A stretch of DNA of 64,000 bases from Adiantum capillus-veneris (Eukaryota; Streptophyta; Polypodiopsida; Polypodiales; Pteridaceae), in NCBI GenBank assembly GCA_014529385.2, contig CM043966.1:41823537-41887536 (forward strand), given 5' to 3'. Below, in pieces: positions 1-11,400 of this stretch; positions within the stretch are counted from its first letter, which is position 1; every line of letters starts with the position of its first letter. Below the pieces are notes generated by a model. The model searched no databases, had not been told where the DNA came from, and saw nothing but the letters and a program-made list of their open reading frames with translations. A program made the position numbers and the translations under genes.

Positions 1-29
1 TTTGACCTTTCAACACTCTCCCCCTCCGA
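1..29 (-). other. Polypurine tract and start of 3' LTR
   Basis: On the minus strand a purine run (29 to 16, TCGGAGGGGGAGAG) is followed directly by TGTTGAAAGG (15 to 1), the TG start expected of a 3' LTR. The rest of the LTR lies outside the window. Confidence 0.6.
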
Positions 30-193
30 AGTCTTGTCGTCCCCGAAAAGACCCTATGTCTGCAGTGGCCTTGGCGAGTGGTTCATGTTTTGGTGTTGGT
101 TGAATCTTTTGTTGTTGTAGTTGCTTCTACCAGATGCTTTGTATGTTGTAGAGTTACCTTTTTCTTGTACATGTAGTGTAGTTGAAGCCATAG

Positions 194-207
194 CTCTCCC
201 CCTCCGA
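194..207 (-). other. Second copy of the polypurine tract
   Basis: The same 14 bases as at 16-29 recur here on the minus strand, 178 bases upstream in element orientation. This copy is not followed by TG, so it is either a second plus-strand priming site or a local duplication of the tract. Confidence 0.45.
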
Positions 208-1232
208 TTGGTTGTTGTAGCGTGAATAAGTCGAGTGAGGTTTGTTGTTGCAGCAAGGATTTATCATGGCAGCTCTGTATTGTTTGTTCTTTGGGTGTCA
301 TCCTGCACGTGTACATGTAAACTTGAAGCCTTTTTGAATTGTTTCTGGGCCGCTCCCCTTGGATCCTATAGTTGATGAGCATGTAGTGGTTTGGGGATGT
401 CGTTGGTCTGCTTTTGTGTGTTTTTATAAGAAAAATAAAATAGTAAAAATAAAATGTGGCGTATATTACAAAATGAAGGTATTGGATACCTGGATAGGAC
501 TAAAGGGAAAAACCCAGTGGGAAAAAAATGCCTTTAGTCACCATTAAATGTGAGGCTATATGTACTTATGTTTGATGTAACCGAGTTTTGTTGAGTTAAA
601 GTACTTATGGCCGTATGGCTACTATTACTCGATATACAGTGGATAAGTGTTAGTAGCTTGAAGTCAGAGTCATTGTTGTTGAGCAAATGCTTATGAAACC
701 TGATACCACTTCGTCATCGTCATTTTGTTGTGTAAGTGCATGGGTGGAACACAAATTGTGTCAAATGAAAATGTCCAATGATGGGACATTATATATGCTT
801 GCACAGATAGATGCATGGGAAACAATATGCGGTGCAAGAGGAGTTTGAATGGGTGCTTCCAGGAGTGAACGTAGCTAGAGAAGCAAAAATATATTTGACT
901 TCAAGAGCTGCCGTTACTCACAAGAAGGGTTTTTGTCGACGAGTTTTTTTTTCACTCTCCTCACTGTGTTCATGTGCATGAGTGTTTTCTGGACTACTCC
1001 GCCACTCCACCATTTAAAATAGTAGACTTTGACTCTTATGCTCACCTCTTTCAGCATGAGTGACATGACTTTATGTATGCTCAACTCTCCAGCTTGAGCT
1101 TTAATCTAAATATCTAGACTCATAGACCACAAAGAATATTAAGACATGAAGCTTGGGTCTAATGCTTGCTCATTTAATGGCTCAGCTGCCCGACTCTTGA
1201 CTCTTATGCCATTATTTTTATGGCGACTTGAT
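208..1232 (-). other. 3' noncoding region of the element
   Basis: About 1 kb between the last ORF and the polypurine tracts. I see no convincing coding sequence; short ORFs on either strand carry no recognisable motif. Confidence 0.4.
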
Positions 1233-2195
1233 TTACTCTCGGGAGCTTTCGACCAAGAATAGGTTTTGAAATTCAAAACTCCCATCCTCGAAGAGAGGAT
1301 TTGTAAAGGACCATACTGGCAATATTGGTTTCTTTTGCCATACCTGGGTGACCTTGGTTGTCAAAATTTCTTTTTGTTGTTGTTGGTCCCTTGGTTGAGA
1401 AGATTGGCTCGCTCCATTCCCCGTAACACTTTGTCTATCATGTCTTGACATTTCTTGAGAGCTAGAGATGACTTCAATCTTCTTCGGTATGTGTTTTTCT
1501 TTTGGCACCCATTTGTATCTACATCGTGTGATTAGCGTGTCTTTGTAGATATCCTTTGCCTTGACTGTGACATTGTCCTTGATTTTGCCTTCCGTGAAAT
1601 TGCGATTATTTTCAAGCTGAAGTCGTTTGCTTGAAGAATGTTTACCTGGCATCTTTGGTAGCCAGATTCTCCGATTTCCTTGATAGTAACCTTGTGCTTG
1701 AAGAATTGTAGATGGCACTTTCCATGATATTTTTGATGTCGTATCGAGATGTACAAGAGTGCCATTTTTGGGATTATTTATCGATGAAGTACTATGTTGG
1801 TATGAAGGCAAGTTGGATTTGAAATTTCCTGCATCCCTTTGGCGAGCCTTGTTGGTTGGTCTCCTTTGGCAATATAAAAATGAGCTTTGTTGCTTTTGGG
1901 GACGCTTTTTGAAACCTTTATCCACCACATAAGTCGAGGTCTGTGGTTTTGGTAACCAAAGTTTCTTTTGACTCTCATAATAGCCTTGCTCTGCTAAGCT
2001 GTAGTGGGAGGCTATCCATCCCATGTGTTTACCTTTCGTCAATCGGCTAGGCTCATTTACCCATATTGGGTCCTTGACCTTGATTTCTTCAGCTTTGATG
2101 TAGACCTTTGAAAACCTTTGGCGGCTATGATCTCGCAGTGTAGGGTATTTCGGTTGAAAGATTTTCTTTGGAGTCTGTCTTTCATGTGGAAGCAT
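1233..2195 (-). CDS. Tail protein with repeated GYY...W-PK motif
   Basis: A 320-residue ORF, very basic and rich in Lys, Gln and Ser. Two clear copies of a motif are visible: LAEQGYYESQKKLWLPKPQ near residue 70 and LQAQGYYQGNRRIWLPKMPG near residue 165. A possible remnant (CRYKWVPKEK) lies near residue 225. The spacing of aromatic and Pro-Lys positions suggests a short beta-hairpin module, but no known domain is recognised. A similar motif (LEAQGYYKGNDQISVPKRK) occurs at 23.3-23.4 kb, behind the integrase-linked retropepsin of the other minus-strand element. Position between a retropepsin-like ORF and the polypurine tract suggests the C-terminal end of a polyprotein. Its function is unknown. 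Confidence 0.5.
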   Translation of the reverse strand: MLPHERQTPKKIFQPKYPTLRDHSRQRFSKVYIKAEEIKVKDPIWVNEPSRLTKGKHMGWIASHYSLAEQGYYESQKKLWLPKPQTSTYVVDKGFKKRPQKQQSSFLYCQRRPTNKARQRDAGNFKSNLPSYQHSTSSINNPKNGTLVHLDTTSKISWKVPSTILQAQGYYQGNRRIWLPKMPGKHSSSKRLQLENNRNFTEGKIKDNVTVKAKDIYKDTLITRCRYKWVPKEKHIPKKIEVISSSQEMSRHDRQSVTGNGASQSSQPRDQQQQKEILTTKVTQVWQKKPILPVWSFTNPLFEDGSFEFQNLFLVESSRE

Positions 2196-2237
2196 GTGGT
2201 CAGTTGATGTCGAAGCTATGTCTTGAACTTTTCGGGG

Positions 2238-2783
2238 CTAGATTGAAGACTCTGATTTAAGGGGTTGCTTCTGTTGGTAGGACATTTGTTGGCTCATTTT
2301 GGCTTTGCCTTTGTCGGAAGCCGATAATCTTGGAGCAGTAGTAGGCTGAATTTCTCGAGAGCTAGTCGTGATGACCATTGTTGAAAATCCAGGTTCTTCT
2401 GCCAATGTTTTTGCCCAGTGCTTGGACAAAATCAAATGTGTATTCATTTTGGAGGAATCCACCACTAGGAATTTGTCTTTGATTACCTTTGACCGTAGTT
2501 TAAGGGTAGCTTTCGCAATCCCTAAACTTGTGACGGATATTCCATGTGATATAGGAACCTGTACCTGAATTTCATACAGTTTTGGCTTACCTAGAAGTAA
2601 CCATAGCCCATAAGACATGACATTAGTCATGGCAATGCAATCTATCTCTGCTGTAAAGTTGAATTTCAGTTTCTCATGCACATCCAACGAGAATTTAATC
2701 TTCTTGTTGGCTGCCAAGTAACTGGTGTCCTCTTTGCTTTTGGTACTTTTTCTTGGACTTTTGTGCCTTGAAGGCTTTGTCAT
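2238..2783 (-). CDS. Degenerate retropepsin-like domain
   Basis: A 181-residue ORF. Its middle (residues about 40-130) parallels the retropepsin-like region at 23.8-24.1 kb: a beta-strand-rich start, then IDCIAMTNVMSYGLWLLLGK, which matches VDTGAKYNMLSYGVWCQLGK there. The catalytic DTG is replaced by DCI, so protease activity is unlikely. A later LILSKHWAK stretch occupies the place where retropepsins have the ILG-x-x-W segment. The lysine-rich N-terminal 35 residues and Gln/Ser-rich C-terminus look like linkers. Homology to retropepsins is inferred through the better-preserved relative, not from this copy alone. Confidence 0.5.
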   Translation of the reverse strand: MTKPSRHKSPRKSTKSKEDTSYLAANKKIKFSLDVHEKLKFNFTAEIDCIAMTNVMSYGLWLLLGKPKLYEIQVQVPISHGISVTSLGIAKATLKLRSKVIKDKFLVVDSSKMNTHLILSKHWAKTLAEEPGFSTMVITTSSREIQPTTAPRLSASDKGKAKMSQQMSYQQKQPLKSESSI

Positions 2784-2883
2784 CCTCTTGTATGTTGAAC
2801 TTCTTTGTCATTTGACTGGTTGTAGCATGTCCCAAGTGCTTACTATCTTCTGCTGTAGCTGCTTGTTGGTGTTCATTGCTAGT

Positions 2884-3159
2884 TTATGACTGTGACGCCT
2901 TGATTCTTGATTTTAGAAGCTCTCTGTCACTATTTACTTCTTCTAGCACTTGAAGGTCATTCAATGGTGACTTTTCTTCTTGAAAATGTTTTGAAGCTTG
3001 TGTAGCAGGATGTTGAGGTTTACTCTCTTCTTCTGATGGAATGGTCGCCGTGGCCTTTGGTTTCCATTGTTCCATGGGTTTTTGTAGAGTCTCTTCTCGA
3101 AAATATTCATTCATATCCTGTATTGCTTGTCCTTGGTAGTCAATCTTGGACTCAGTCAT
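2884..3159 (-). CDS. Short linker ORF of the element
   Basis: A 91-residue ORF rich in Glu, Lys and Gln between the 518-residue ORF and the retropepsin-like ORF. No domain is recognised. It probably continues the same polyprotein after small frame breaks. Confidence 0.3.
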   Translation of the reverse strand: MTESKIDYQGQAIQDMNEYFREETLQKPMEQWKPKATATIPSEEESKPQHPATQASKHFQEEKSPLNDLQVLEEVNSDRELLKSRIKASQS

Positions 3160-3203
3160 TTTCTGTTCTTCTGTGCATTGTATGTCTTAAGTTACATCTT
3201 CTT

Positions 3204-4760
3204 TTAGCTTCTCATACTCTTTGATTTTTCAATCACCAATGAAGAGTCCACAATAGAAAATTTATTTGGTAGACTTTCAGCTTCATCCATTGACTCTATT
3301 TGCATGTCTTCCGCTTGTGATGTGGCACTAAGATTTTTTGTTACCTCTGCCACCTCTTCTTGCGTTGGCTCACTATCGTCAGAATCTTGGCTTCTTTTGC
3401 TCTCGAACCTTGAACTACGAGCTTCATCTTCATCACCTTGTGGATGCTCTGACTTGTCATCACTGAGGTTCCTTAAACGATCTTGAATCAGCTGATTCAA
3501 TTGATCTTTTTTGAAAGCCTGATTCTCTATGATAATGTCGTTGACACCCTTGACTTCAAGCAACTGTGTCTTGAGCCTATCTTTTGTGCTCTGCGACAAG
3601 ATCTGCTTCTTTTCCGGAGATCTTGTTGGGGATTCTTTCTTCCGTTCCCTTGTTGTCACTGTCTGAATTTTGCTTTTGGCTTGTTGCTTCTTCTTTTCCA
3701 TGTAGAGCTTTACTGGGCAGTCCTTCACTAAATGACCAATGGCACATTGGTCGAAATATGTTGTTATCTCAACATGTGCACCTTTTGGACGAGGTAGCTC
3801 TCCATAATACTGCTGATAATGGTTTCCTGTGGTATCTAGATATAGATATGACCTCTTCTTTGCATGCATGAACCTGTAGATTACGACTGACTTAGGTGTA
3901 TCCACTGGCTTTGTCTCTTTATCCTTCATCCTCTTGTCCTTGAGAAGCTGAAAATAGCTTCCATTATTGCTTGCATACAAGATCAAATCACTATCCATGC
4001 TTTCTAGCAGTTGTGATGCTGATTCTTCCATCGGTATATGGTCTTTGACGTGGGGCTTCTGCATAGCCTTAGGGCTATGTTTTCGAGTTGATTTTGGCGA
4101 GTTCTGTACCGAGGGTGAAGATTGAACCGAATCTTTGTTTTCCGTTTCCCTTGATGCTGCTTTTGGGCGGGGTCCAAGTATGTGACTTACAAGTTGCCCA
4201 CAATTGCTAAACTCATCCATATTTTTCACATCGGCTATTTCATAGTGCCTATCGTATTTGTCGACCACAATGACATCTTGACCTGACCTTTTATATTGGG
4301 CATTGTGAATTTCTCGTGGTCTCTCCTCTGGCTCGGCATCTTCCAATGCTTCTTGAAATTGCACTTGGACTCCTGAAAAGGACACTGCTTCTTGTAAAAC
4401 TGGACTTCTTAATCCCGCTCTTGAAGATATAGGGTCTCTTTGTTGAGTTTGAACTCCCACCATCCGAGAGGGTTTCATATCTGATGTTGGCATCTGTTTA
4501 ATCCCTGATGATATGACTTCTTGTGCTTTGTTAAGTAGCTCTTGAGACCAAGTTAGTTCTTTTTGAAGTTGTGCTATCTTCATGAGTGATACTTCCGGCG
4601 TATTCCTTGTTTGTGCAATTTGGTGTGTTTGTGCTTTGTCTTGTGCTTGTGCGGTGCACGAGACTTGTGTCGTGTCTTTCCATGTGGTGTCTTGTGTTGT
4701 GCCTTGTTGTGTGTCATGAGGTGTGTCACTCATTTGTGTAGTGACAGCCGTAGGTGTCAA
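3204..4760 (-). CDS. Large Gag-like ORF with degenerate zinc knuckle
   Basis: A 518-residue ORF. The first 100 residues are Thr/Gln-rich, with a possible helical stretch around residues 60-90. Two segments look beta-rich and follow a pattern of hydrophobic strand, polar turn, then a Tyr pair: VIVVDKYDRHYEIADV (about 165-180) and LILYASNNGSYFQLL (about 260-275), followed by YLYLDTTGNHYQQYYG. A CAIGHLVKDC stretch (about 340) resembles a zinc knuckle lacking its first Cys pair spacing. The C-terminal third is highly charged. It starts inside the stop of the preceding ORF (ATGA overlap). Gag-like role is inferred from position and the knuckle remnant; sequence identity to known Gag is not evident. 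Confidence 0.5.
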   Translation of the reverse strand: MTPTAVTTQMSDTPHDTQQGTTQDTTWKDTTQVSCTAQAQDKAQTHQIAQTRNTPEVSLMKIAQLQKELTWSQELLNKAQEVISSGIKQMPTSDMKPSRMVGVQTQQRDPISSRAGLRSPVLQEAVSFSGVQVQFQEALEDAEPEERPREIHNAQYKRSGQDVIVVDKYDRHYEIADVKNMDEFSNCGQLVSHILGPRPKAASRETENKDSVQSSPSVQNSPKSTRKHSPKAMQKPHVKDHIPMEESASQLLESMDSDLILYASNNGSYFQLLKDKRMKDKETKPVDTPKSVVIYRFMHAKKRSYLYLDTTGNHYQQYYGELPRPKGAHVEITTYFDQCAIGHLVKDCPVKLYMEKKKQQAKSKIQTVTTRERKKESPTRSPEKKQILSQSTKDRLKTQLLEVKGVNDIIIENQAFKKDQLNQLIQDRLRNLSDDKSEHPQGDEDEARSSRFESKRSQDSDDSEPTQEEVAEVTKNLSATSQAEDMQIESMDEAESLPNKFSIVDSSLVIEKSKSMRS

Positions 4761-5323
4761 TTCTTTGAGGTTAGAGGTAAACCCATGACGAGATGGTATA
4801 CATTACCCCCTTTAGACATGTAGTCTTCTCCTCTTGAGCCAAACGCTTCTGCTATAAAGTAATGATTGTTTTCTACAGGAACTTCATGACTTGTGACAGC
4901 CCTGTAGTATCGACCATCTTCGTCTCCATAGAGGGTACCAAACTTCTGTTTTCCATCTTGTGCTTTGTACAGAAAAATACTTGGAGGATATGCGTAGAGT
5001 TCTGTAAGTTGATCCTTGTACAACATTTCTATCTCATTGTCGATGTATTTTCCGTGCCTCATGTAAATTGATCCCAGACAGTCTTCCATGAAATTTGGAT
5101 GTGGGTGTAGTACATTCTTTGCTGTTTCAACTTCCACATATTGAGATGTCCGAGTTTCCTCTGTATCTTTCTTTGTCTTGATGTACAAATTCCGATTGAC
5201 ATCCTCATAGCATGGCAGTCCTTTGTAGTATCCAATCAGATAGATCCGAATTTGCTCTCTTGTAATATCTGTGGATGTACTTGAAGCTTCTTCCTGAATG
5301 GTCTGATTCCTTTGAGACGCCAT
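4757..5323 (-). CDS. First ORF of the element, unrecognised 188-residue protein
   Basis: An intact 188-residue ORF beginning MASQRNQTIQ. From residue 25 it has alternating hydrophobic strands and Tyr-rich turns: IYLIGYYKGLPCY, then SIFLYKAQDGKQKFGTLYG and GRYYRAVTSHEVP. The GYYKG core resembles the GYY motif of the tail ORF of the same element. The stop overlaps the start of the next ORF by four bases (ATGA), an arrangement that allows coupled reinitiation. No capsid major-homology signature or other family is recognised. I considered a pararetrovirus first ORF because such overlaps are common there, but nothing else supports it. Confidence 0.5.
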   Translation of the reverse strand: MASQRNQTIQEEASSTSTDITREQIRIYLIGYYKGLPCYEDVNRNLYIKTKKDTEETRTSQYVEVETAKNVLHPHPNFMEDCLGSIYMRHGKYIDNEIEMLYKDQLTELYAYPPSIFLYKAQDGKQKFGTLYGDEDGRYYRAVTSHEVPVENNHYFIAEAFGSRGEDYMSKGGNVYHLVMGLPLTSKN

Positions 5324-6214
5324 TGCTTTCGTCTTGACTCCCTTGTTGTACCTATTCAGTGATAGCTCTAATTGCTTGCCTCAATGCTAATAAAAATTAT
5401 TAGCACCCTTGTGTCGGTCTTTTTCGCTTGAGGCTCTTCAGCTTTTGTGGATGCCTTAATCTCTGAGTTTTCTGAATTGGGCTTTGCTTGAACTTCTTAG
5501 CTCCCTTGCTTGCCAAGGCTGATACTGACTTGTCTGGCTGCTTGCTTTGCCTAGAGCTTTTTAGCAGGCCTTGATCTAGTGGAAGCACTGTGATAAGTTA
5601 TGCAACTTACCACTATACTGCAACGATTGCTCCCTTTGTAGCGATTCTTGAGTCGAGCTAACCTGTGTTCACTTTAGCACACAATCTGCAAAATTCTATT
5701 TAGCTGGCAAACTTTTTCACAATGAATGCAAAAATCCTTGATGTACCTTTGACGGCCACACTTGTTCCTTGAGCACCTTCCAGTGGGTGATCAATGGTTT
5801 TCCCAAAAGATAATTTCAATCTACTAACTTAGCAGTCTTCAAAACCGTGACCGTTTTCTCACAATTCTTTCGAACTATCGGTTTTAGACACTCCTGACTT
5901 CCGGATGCATTTTGAGGCCTTAAACGATGTTTTTTTTTTCAAAATTGAACTAAATGGTTGCCATATGCCGTAGGCATACATTTAGTTCAAGTTTTGCTCT
6001 AAGATCTGTAGAGCCGCTCTCAGGCTACGTTTTGATATAAAAACTTTTCTGATCCGATACCGTTTGTGAAAGTTATGGCCAAAACAGTGAAATGCAGTTT
6101 AGACTGGTCAAAATGAGTCCAAATTCAATTTCGAAAAAAGATTTGGGATCTCTGTGACACTGTGAACACTCTTGTATGGTCAAAGTTACAGTTGGACCCT
6201 AAAACTGGCCTAGA
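5324..6214 (-). other. Leader between palindrome array and first ORF
   Basis: No convincing gene. A 62-residue Lys/Gln-rich ORF at 5400-5588 (minus) might be a short upstream ORF. The stretch ACTTTAGCACACA at about 5674-5686 recurs at about 33999-34011, ahead of the gag of the other minus-strand element, hinting at shared leader or LTR sequence. Confidence 0.3.
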
Positions 6215-7337
6215 GACATCCTACGGGTAGGATGTCTATATGCTCAGAATTGAACAAAATTTGGTCCAGAGACTCCCCTTGAGTCTAGCAACACAATGGT
6301 ATGCTTAGAATTTCATTTGGATTTAAAAATGGCCTTGAGACATCCTACGCGTAGGATGTCTTTTTGCTCAGAATGACTTGAAATTTTCACCCCAGCTTCT
6401 CCTTGATGTGCTGATCACAGTGGTGTGCTCATAGGTTGGTTTGGAGTCCTAAATCAAGCTGAAGACATCCTATGCGTAGGATGTCTAACTGCTCAGATTT
6501 TGTCCAAACTTGCACTGTAGCTTCCCCTTGATGTGCTAAACTCACAGCTATTTTTACTTTTTGATTCTGACACCTATAGGTTGGTCAAATGATCAAGAAT
6601 CTGTTCCAAAAGCCTGATGTCTGTTCTGATGAATTTCTAAGTGAAATGAGCTCCAAATTGGACCAAATTTGACTAGGAGGCTTTCCTAAGGCTATACAAC
6701 ACCCTGCTATGTCCACAGTTTGAATTTGGCCTCTAAATCATGCCTTAGACATCCTACGCGTAGGATGTCTAAATGCTCATAATTGCCCCAAATATGAACC
6801 ACAGACTCTCCTTAAGGTGTTGATCACAGTGGTATGCTCAAAATTAAGTTTGGAGTGCAAAATCTAACATATGACATCCTACGCGTAGGATGTCTTTTTG
6901 GCCTGTTTGACCCCAGACTTGACCCAAAGCTTCTCCTTGATGTTAGCAACCCAGTGCTATGCTCAGATTTTGGTTTGGATTTCAAAAGACCCCAATTTTA
7001 GCTGTTCTAGTCTTTTTCAGTCAAAAGTGCTAAAGTCTGCTTAGGACCCCCTTTTCTTCCCCAAATGAGATGAAAACTCTCTCAGTCACTCAATATATCA
7101 TGCAAATCATGCTCCTGCAGCCATCCTATGGTTTTGGTCTCAAAATAATGCTTTGGCACAAATTGAGTAGGATGTCTGGCAATTTCAGTCTATCTAGCCT
7201 TATCTTGTCAAGATATGGTCAAGTTTTCACTTTCCAGGTGAAAATAGGATAAAACCTACCTTCTAAACACACTGGTAATCTCAGATTTTCAAAAAAGTTC
7301 CCAAATCACCTTGTAGACATCCTACGCGTACGATGTC
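6215..7337. repeat. Tandem leader repeats tagged with a 22-bp palindrome
   Basis: Six copies of a palindrome with core ACATCCTACGCGTAGGATGT at 6215-6236 (one change), 6339-6360, 6464-6485 (one change), 6748-6769, 6873-6894 and 7316-7337 (one change). Spacings are 124, 125, 284, 125 and 443 bases, as expected for a repeat of about 125 bases that has lost some copies of the palindrome. Between palindromes the units share stretches such as CTCCTTGATGTGCTGATCAC and AGTGGTATGCTCA. The array precedes the first ORF of the element, so in RNA each copy could form an 11-bp hairpin or pair between two molecules. Confidence 0.85.
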
Positions 7338-7510
7338 TACTGCTGATTTTTTCAGACTGAAGTGTCCCTGATGCTTCCTTATGCTCTCAGCAAGTGCAAG
7401 TATGCTTCACAATTGCAAAAACATGCAAAAATCACTCAATTAAGCCTTTGCTGAAATTTTACGTTTTCTGCTCCGCCTTTTGGCTTTTGGTCAACAAAAA
7501 TAGGGAAAAT

Positions 7511-8453
<943 letters not shown>

Positions 8454-11400
8454 TTACCTGTAAAAAGTCTCAGTATGCTCTGCTCCCCCTCGAATCAAAT
8501 CTCCAGCTATCCTTGTGTAATTGTTAGATGAACGAGGTGGAGACTCTGTGAGGTAGCTTCTTGAGGTCAGAAAGCACTCAAGAGAAACATCCTCCCCAGC
8601 CTGTCTATCATAATGAGGTGTAATGCTTTGAGCATTCTTACGATAAAAAAAACCAAGAGTGAGATCCATTAGCTATGTAAGGAGAGAAAAAATCACTTAA
8701 AGAGAAGATCTCTAAATTTCATGCGCAAGCTTCACATAGAGAAGGAAACCTCACCTGCTCACCAGTCTATGGATGCAAGTATCCCCCATCACACATCAAA
8801 GTCTACGAGTGATGGAGCTGCAAATTAAATCTATTAGCTTGCATGACAAGATCCCCCAAATGTTGCACAAGAGACAAAGTCACCAAGAAACCCTCGTCTG
8901 CCAAGTGAACATCACCAATTTCCATGAAACCACTCGCCAAGGCAATGGAAAAGTGGTTCCACTCAGGAACAAATTTTACATTACCTACGCACTCAAGTTA
9001 AAATGAGAAATTACATCATAACATATATGCATTGTATAACGAACACAAAGCCATAAAAAAAGTTCACCTATAGTGTGATTGTGAATACCATCAACTAGCA
9101 TGGACGTAGGCAAGTTTGCAAAGATCAACCTTGCCACATATTGGGAGATTTTCCCCTTCAATGAATACTCATGCCCATCATAGATTGGTGTTTCCTTGAA
9201 CCACATTTCAATTCTAACACAAACCAAAGGATCATGGTAAGAGTAAATTATGGTAAGTTAACTTTTTAGAGAAATATGCAAGCCTTGCCTATGCCATGCT
9301 AGGTCATCAATTGCTTCCACATCCAACAACAAAGCATCCACATATGTAATAAACTCATCTCCTAAACATGACAATGCAATTTTCAATTGCTTAGAATCTC
9401 AAAGGATGCTTAGAAAACTGTAGGAGTGTCAACGGTTAATGCAAACAATAATTAGAGTAATAAAAAGCAAATAAACAAGCAAAGAACATCTACCTGTGGT
9501 ACGTTTTGCTGCATCCTCTCATGTAGTGAACGACTCATAATAGTCTTAGAGAAGCAAGACTTTAATGCTAGGGTGGATCCTTTTGGTGGAAGAGAAATTG
9601 GAAAGCTCTCCTCCTCACCATCAGCATCTACAGGCACACATTGGGAGGGTTTTTCTATAATTTTTTTACCTTTCCTTCCACACGAAGGTGGCTTGGTGGA
9701 TGGCTCAATGTGTGTAGCTTGGGGTGGGATTACACCGTCATTAGAGATGGGAATCTCTTTCAAAAAACATTTCCATACAAAAGTTCACCAAAAAAAGATC
9801 AACAAAAATCAATTTTAAACAAAATGTATTAGTTTATACAAGAGAATGTGGTTCACTTACGAGCATGAATCTCTTGCTCTCTCTTTGGGATAACACCTAG
9901 GGGATACTCCAACCACCATGGACAATGAGAGCACTCCCAAGGTGTAATGCCCTTTTCCAAGAGTGTTGACGAGAACATAGTATTCTCATCCTCTTTATCT
10001 AACCATTCTTGTACATCCTCCGGCATAGACTCTATCATCCTCAGCCGCATACAATTCAATACCATCTAAATGAAAAATCAACATAAAAAAGAGAGAATAG
10101 AATACATCGTGAAGTAAAATTAGTATTCAAACAATCCAATACCTGTACACAAGATGTTTGCTTGCATGCATCACTTCGGGTAAAAAGGCATAATCTGAAG
10201 CACTCTTCATGTTTGCCAAAACATGAGTATAAGCCAATGAAACATGTGTCTTCCTAGATGCCTTAAAAAGACCTCAAATGTTTTTGGCAACAAAGGTGCC
10301 TCCACCTCAAACTTAGCAATAATAATTGCTGCTTTGCCAAACATTCCTTGCCAATAGGTCTCTTGCCTCATGTAGGCTCTAAGTTTCTTACAGTCTGCAA
10401 AATGACCTCCCTTGGAGTCCTTAACTTTGGTCAAAATCATCATGTGAAGAGGTTCTTTGCGTCTATTGAACAAATTTACAATCGTCAATCCAAAAGTTAA
10501 TGTACTGATTACAATGCACATTAAAATGACAAATCAAAGTTTAAGATGAAATGAAAAAACCTCTCTATTGTGATCTTTGCGGCGCACAAGCTGTATAACT
10601 TATCCCGAGTGATTCCTACCATTGTTTTGTCATGCCAATCCTTGTCAAATAGCATAGTAGAAAACTCTTCACCATGTGCAGGATTTGCAGTAGAAAGGTA
10701 CTTATATCTGCTATCTCTCATTTTTTTGTCTTCCTTCTTTGAAGCTTCATCATCTTCTTTTTGAAATCCTCCCCAAGAAGACCTAAAGTTCTAAGCCTTC
10801 TCTTCTCATCAGCCAAAAAGGATTCCCATCTCCCCTTCAAAGCAACACAATTATTTAACAATGTTTCTATGAGCCATTAGCAACACAACGCAAACAAATC
10901 CATAACTACATAGGCTTCCCACACGGGAACCAAAACTCCATCCATAACTTGCCACCTCTACAAGGCTTCTCACGTTGGAATTTAGGGCATTATACAAACC
11001 GTAACCCAATCCATTACTTAACACCTTTGAATAGACTTCCCACATGAAAATTGAAGGCATATTTGAAAACATGGACTCATGTGTATCTTATAACCTTTAA
11101 CTAAGGCTCCCTCATTCTCAAAGTAGCTACAATTTATTTATTTTAGCATAATTGTTATATTTATTATCCAAAGAAATTGAGCATGACATACCTTCCAAAC
11201 AAGTTGAGCAATCAAAATGCACGGCGTTGAGTACCATGGCACAATCCCCTGGTTATGTCTAGCCTCCAATTTAAGCTCAACCTCCATCCAAGATTTCTGC
11301 TCAGGAGTTAGATATTCCATTATGCTCAATTTGTTAGCAATACCAAACTTCTAAAACATAAATACTTAATGTGCCAAGTTGGGTGGAGCTGTAGCCCGCG

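Larger units (their letters stand above)
1..7340 (-). mobile_element. Non-autonomous LTR element without RT or integrase (3' part and leader)
   Basis: Read on the minus strand, this region runs from a palindrome-tagged leader (7337-5324) through two overlapping ORFs, a short linker ORF, a retropepsin-like ORF and a GYY-repeat ORF, to a polypurine tract and a TG-starting LTR leaving the window at base 1. The coding ORFs abut each other, so there is no room for RT, RNase H or integrase. The retropepsin-like and GYY parts resemble the region behind the integrase of the large element at 22.9-24.5 kb. I infer a non-autonomous retroelement that shares its 3' module with that autonomous type. The 5' LTR and primer site were not found, so the right boundary is only the end of the leader array. 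Confidence 0.55.

Noticed and set aside
3204-5323. Endogenous pararetrovirus (caulimovirid-like) because of the ATGA overlap between two leading ORFs
   Set aside because: No movement-protein, coat or RT motif follows, and the element ends in a polypurine tract and TG-start of an LTR. The overlap alone is not enough.
6215-7337. CRISPR-like array
   Set aside because: Repeats are palindromes in 125-base tandem units with similar spacers, in plant retroelement DNA; no unique spacers.
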